Assembly: GCA_047495785.1 (NCBI GenBank)
Contig: JBLDXI010000004.1
Location: forward strand, 1,674,001-1,738,000
Source of the DNA: Lepidodermella squamata
Lineage: Eukaryota > Gastrotricha
Reading direction: 5' to 3'
DNA length: 64,000 nt
In this document: one piece after another, positions 62,139 through 64,000 of the stretch
Position numbering within the stretch: the stretch's first letter is position 1
Layout: each line of letters begins with the position of its first letter
Made by a program: the position numbers and the translations under genes
Notes under the pieces: model-generated
What the model saw: only the letters and a program-made list of their open reading frames with translations
Told to the model about the DNA's origin: nothing
The model's database searches: none

Positions 62139-63647
62139 TTCTTGTTTTATTTGCGCTTGTTTACAAATAAATTATAGTCTTAACCTAAAAGCAAGCTTTT
62201 CCAGCGAATTCCGATCGGAGAGCAACTATTATCTGTTATCTGAATTGCCAAATGATAAACTCAACCGCCATTAAAACTAGCTCTCCAGCGACATTTTAGG
62301 TAGCATTAACAATTTCAATAAGGTTGGTCAAGTGTTTTCAACTTTTTACATTCTTGCTGGTCACTGGCATCCGAGACTGCAGTTCAAAAGACCTCGCTGC
62401 CTGGCAGTTTGACGCAAACGATTGGCAACGCCGTAGAACATGGCTCAGCTGAAAACGTATCGGTTTCGCTCGTCTTTTTCGAACCTGCAACAAGTCAAAA
62501 TGGAGGAAAAAAGGCACAAAAATATAACGATATGTGTTATAGCATTCTAAAAATTCCTTTTTCAGTAATTTCATATCATTCGCATGTCCTATAATTCAGC
62601 CATATACGAGAAATGAGCAGCGAACCCTATTAATAAAGAGACCCTTCCAAAACTTCGAGATATGTTAGTAACAGAGCTGGAAAACCTGCCGGATTTCCTA
62701 CGCGCCGTTTTTTAAATTTCCTACTAAACTACCACTTCCTTCAACTTTTGACTGTTTCCTAAGCCAAAATTGCCTACTTTTCCCAAAATTTCCTACGCAC
62801 CTGGTGCGTCATCTCTGCAAGTTTTCCAGCTCTGGTTAGTAACAAAAATCACGATTTCAATAATTATCAGTAATTTCTGAAAAAATCCTGCATTTTTTCT
62901 AATTCAACCGCATCATATGGGAATCTAAGCCGGAGATATTAATGGGAAAGTCAGGAGCCAGAAGAATTCCAACATCCTTGCCTGCTATACCGTAAAATGC
63001 TGAATTCCCACGACTGATTACTGAAACGGAAATACTGAAGGGTCACAATTTTTAGAACACTACCCAATTTTGAAATACCGTAAATGTTGAAATACTAGCC
63101 CGGGCTTCTAGATTTTCAATGTCCGAAAAAGGGTGAAAAACTGGGCTTCTATTCAAGGTGGGCTTCTATTCGAGATGGGCTTCTATTTGAGATGGGCTAA
63201 TAGAACCAAGTTAAGGGCAACCGTTCTAACTTTAATCAGCTCCTGGGAAAATTTCCGCCCCATCGTCGCTTTAATCACTGTTATTAATAGGCTCTCCTTC
63301 ATCATTAAAACCTCCATAATTTTCATTACGCTGAGATGAAGCTATAGAACCACTTGTTTTGGCGAAAAATGAGTCAACGAGTCACTTTGTTATGGCCGTA
63401 CTAATTTACGTAATAGCCCGGGCTACTATTCGAGATGGGTTTCTAGGTCAAGTATCGTTGCATGGGTGGGCTTTTATTCGTGATGGGCTAGTATTTGAAA
63501 ATTTACGGTACCTAATTTCTTATATAACATTAGCGACTTATTAATTAAATTAATCATGAAAAATTGACATACAATATCTCAAGCTATGTAATAACACGGC
63601 CTCTTTGCTAACTCTTGCTAAGCTGTTAGTGTTTAGTCGGAACTTAC
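62139..63647. other. Region between LamG fragment and lectin copy D
   Basis: No supported gene. Mostly duplicated flank. 63100-63500 has the GGGCTTCTATTCGAGATG repeat listed separately. Confidence 0.5.
63100..63510. repeat. Repeat with GGGCTTCTATTCGAGATG units and GCCCGGGCT cores
   Basis: Units such as GGGCTTCTATTCGAGATG recur at 63150-63200 and as variants at 63417-63485. AGCCCGGGCT palindromes lie at 63096-63106 and 63416-63424. Absent from duplication unit 1, so it was inserted later or lost there. Class not determined. Confidence 0.55.
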
Positions 63648-64000
63648 ATCCGTATGTGGAAGACCCCGTGGGGAAACCTGTTCGGTAATCATGCATTGCA
63701 ATCTCCCCGCGCCACTTTGCATTCACGAAAATGTTGCCGGCGGATGGGAACGCGGCTGCGAGGCTGGACATAGATGCATAGTTGGCGACGATCGGCAGTA
63801 TCTTCGACGCAACCGTACACACTGAGTCGGCCTGAGACCACGATTTCGCTGTACCACTGCTTTGCAGCGTCACAACGCCCTGAAACAAGCATTGCAAGTC
63901 AGTCACGACGCCAATAGTCAAACCTACCGTAGTAGGGTCGGCGCAGTAGATTTCCGTGAGCGTGAACGTCGTACAGTGCACATCGTTGTAGCCGAATGAC
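63648..64000 (-). CDS. EGF/C-type lectin protein, copy D (5' part beyond window)
   Basis: On the minus strand, exon 63879-63648 encodes the start of a lectin module (GVVTLQSSGTAKSWSQADS..., ending STYGC) and the exon from 63928 up to the window edge encodes FTLTEIYCADPTT. Both are nearly identical to copy B exons 54944-54716 and 55075-54999. As in copy B, no terminal exon follows the last donor. Whether the gene is complete cannot be judged. Confidence 0.75.

Larger units (their letters stand above)
61757..64000. repeat. Segmental duplication, unit 2
   Basis: Second copy of 52454-55090 in the same orientation, starting at the EGF/LamG junction near 61757 and running past the window end. It matches in the LamG tail, in the 62210-62590 flank, around 62880-63000 and in lectin exons 63648-64000. 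Confidence 0.75.

Overview
The window is nuclear DNA from an invertebrate animal. Genes are split by mostly short GT-AG introns of about 45-90 nt (two use GC-AG). Products are metazoan extracellular and signalling proteins: EGF and C-type lectin modules, discoidin (F5/8C) and LamG modules, Cys-loop receptors, a calpain, an SLC16-type transporter and cytosolic sulfotransferases. Three eukaryotic tRNA genes and many transposons are present. I cannot assign a phylum from sequence alone. Joined exon lengths give open frames of 1701, 1694, 946, 980, 528, 894 and 567 codons for the seven complete spliced genes, which supports the exon models.

Layout. 1-6025 (+): EGF/C-type-lectin gene copy A, cut by the window start and broken by an 849-bp foldback element inserted in an exon. 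6418-11163 (+): full-length two-ORF non-LTR retrotransposon with an 11-bp target duplication. 11.9-19.7 kb (+): a sulfotransferase and a 1701-codon PAN/F5-8C/LamG adhesion gene. 19.7-23.2 kb: spacer with transposons and a second sulfotransferase (-). 23.2-32.4 kb (-): inverted copy of the adhesion gene followed by a sulfotransferase remnant, so the locus is a large inverted duplication. 32.7-40.9 kb (+): two tandem receptor genes that join a LamG-like ectodomain, a Ser/Thr-rich stalk and a complete Cys-loop ion-channel domain. 41.3-43.2 kb (-): SLC16-like transporter. 45.6-48.8 kb (+): calpain. 49.1-50.4 kb: tRNA-Thr and two tRNA-Pro genes. 50.9-52.9 kb (+): secreted, probably membrane-anchored LamG protein. 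54.7-57.8 kb (-): EGF/C-type-lectin gene copy B. 57.8-61.3 kb: foldback elements. 61.3-64.0 kb: a second partial copy of the 52.4-55.1 kb segment, with a broken LamG tail and the start of lectin copy D.

The shared theme is extracellular recognition: nearly every host gene apart from the calpain, transporter, sulfotransferases and tRNAs carries LamG, F5/8C, PAN, EGF or C-type lectin modules, and the families are being duplicated and broken locally. The least expected item is the LamG-stalk-Cys-loop receptor pair, a channel fused to a carbohydrate/protein-recognition-type fold. Other points of interest are the single UGA that separates two in-frame retrotransposon ORFs, hammerhead-like stem-loops with compensatory stem changes, and the exact footprint of a foldback element in a lectin exon. 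Homology calls were made by eye from motifs and family knowledge; no database search was run.
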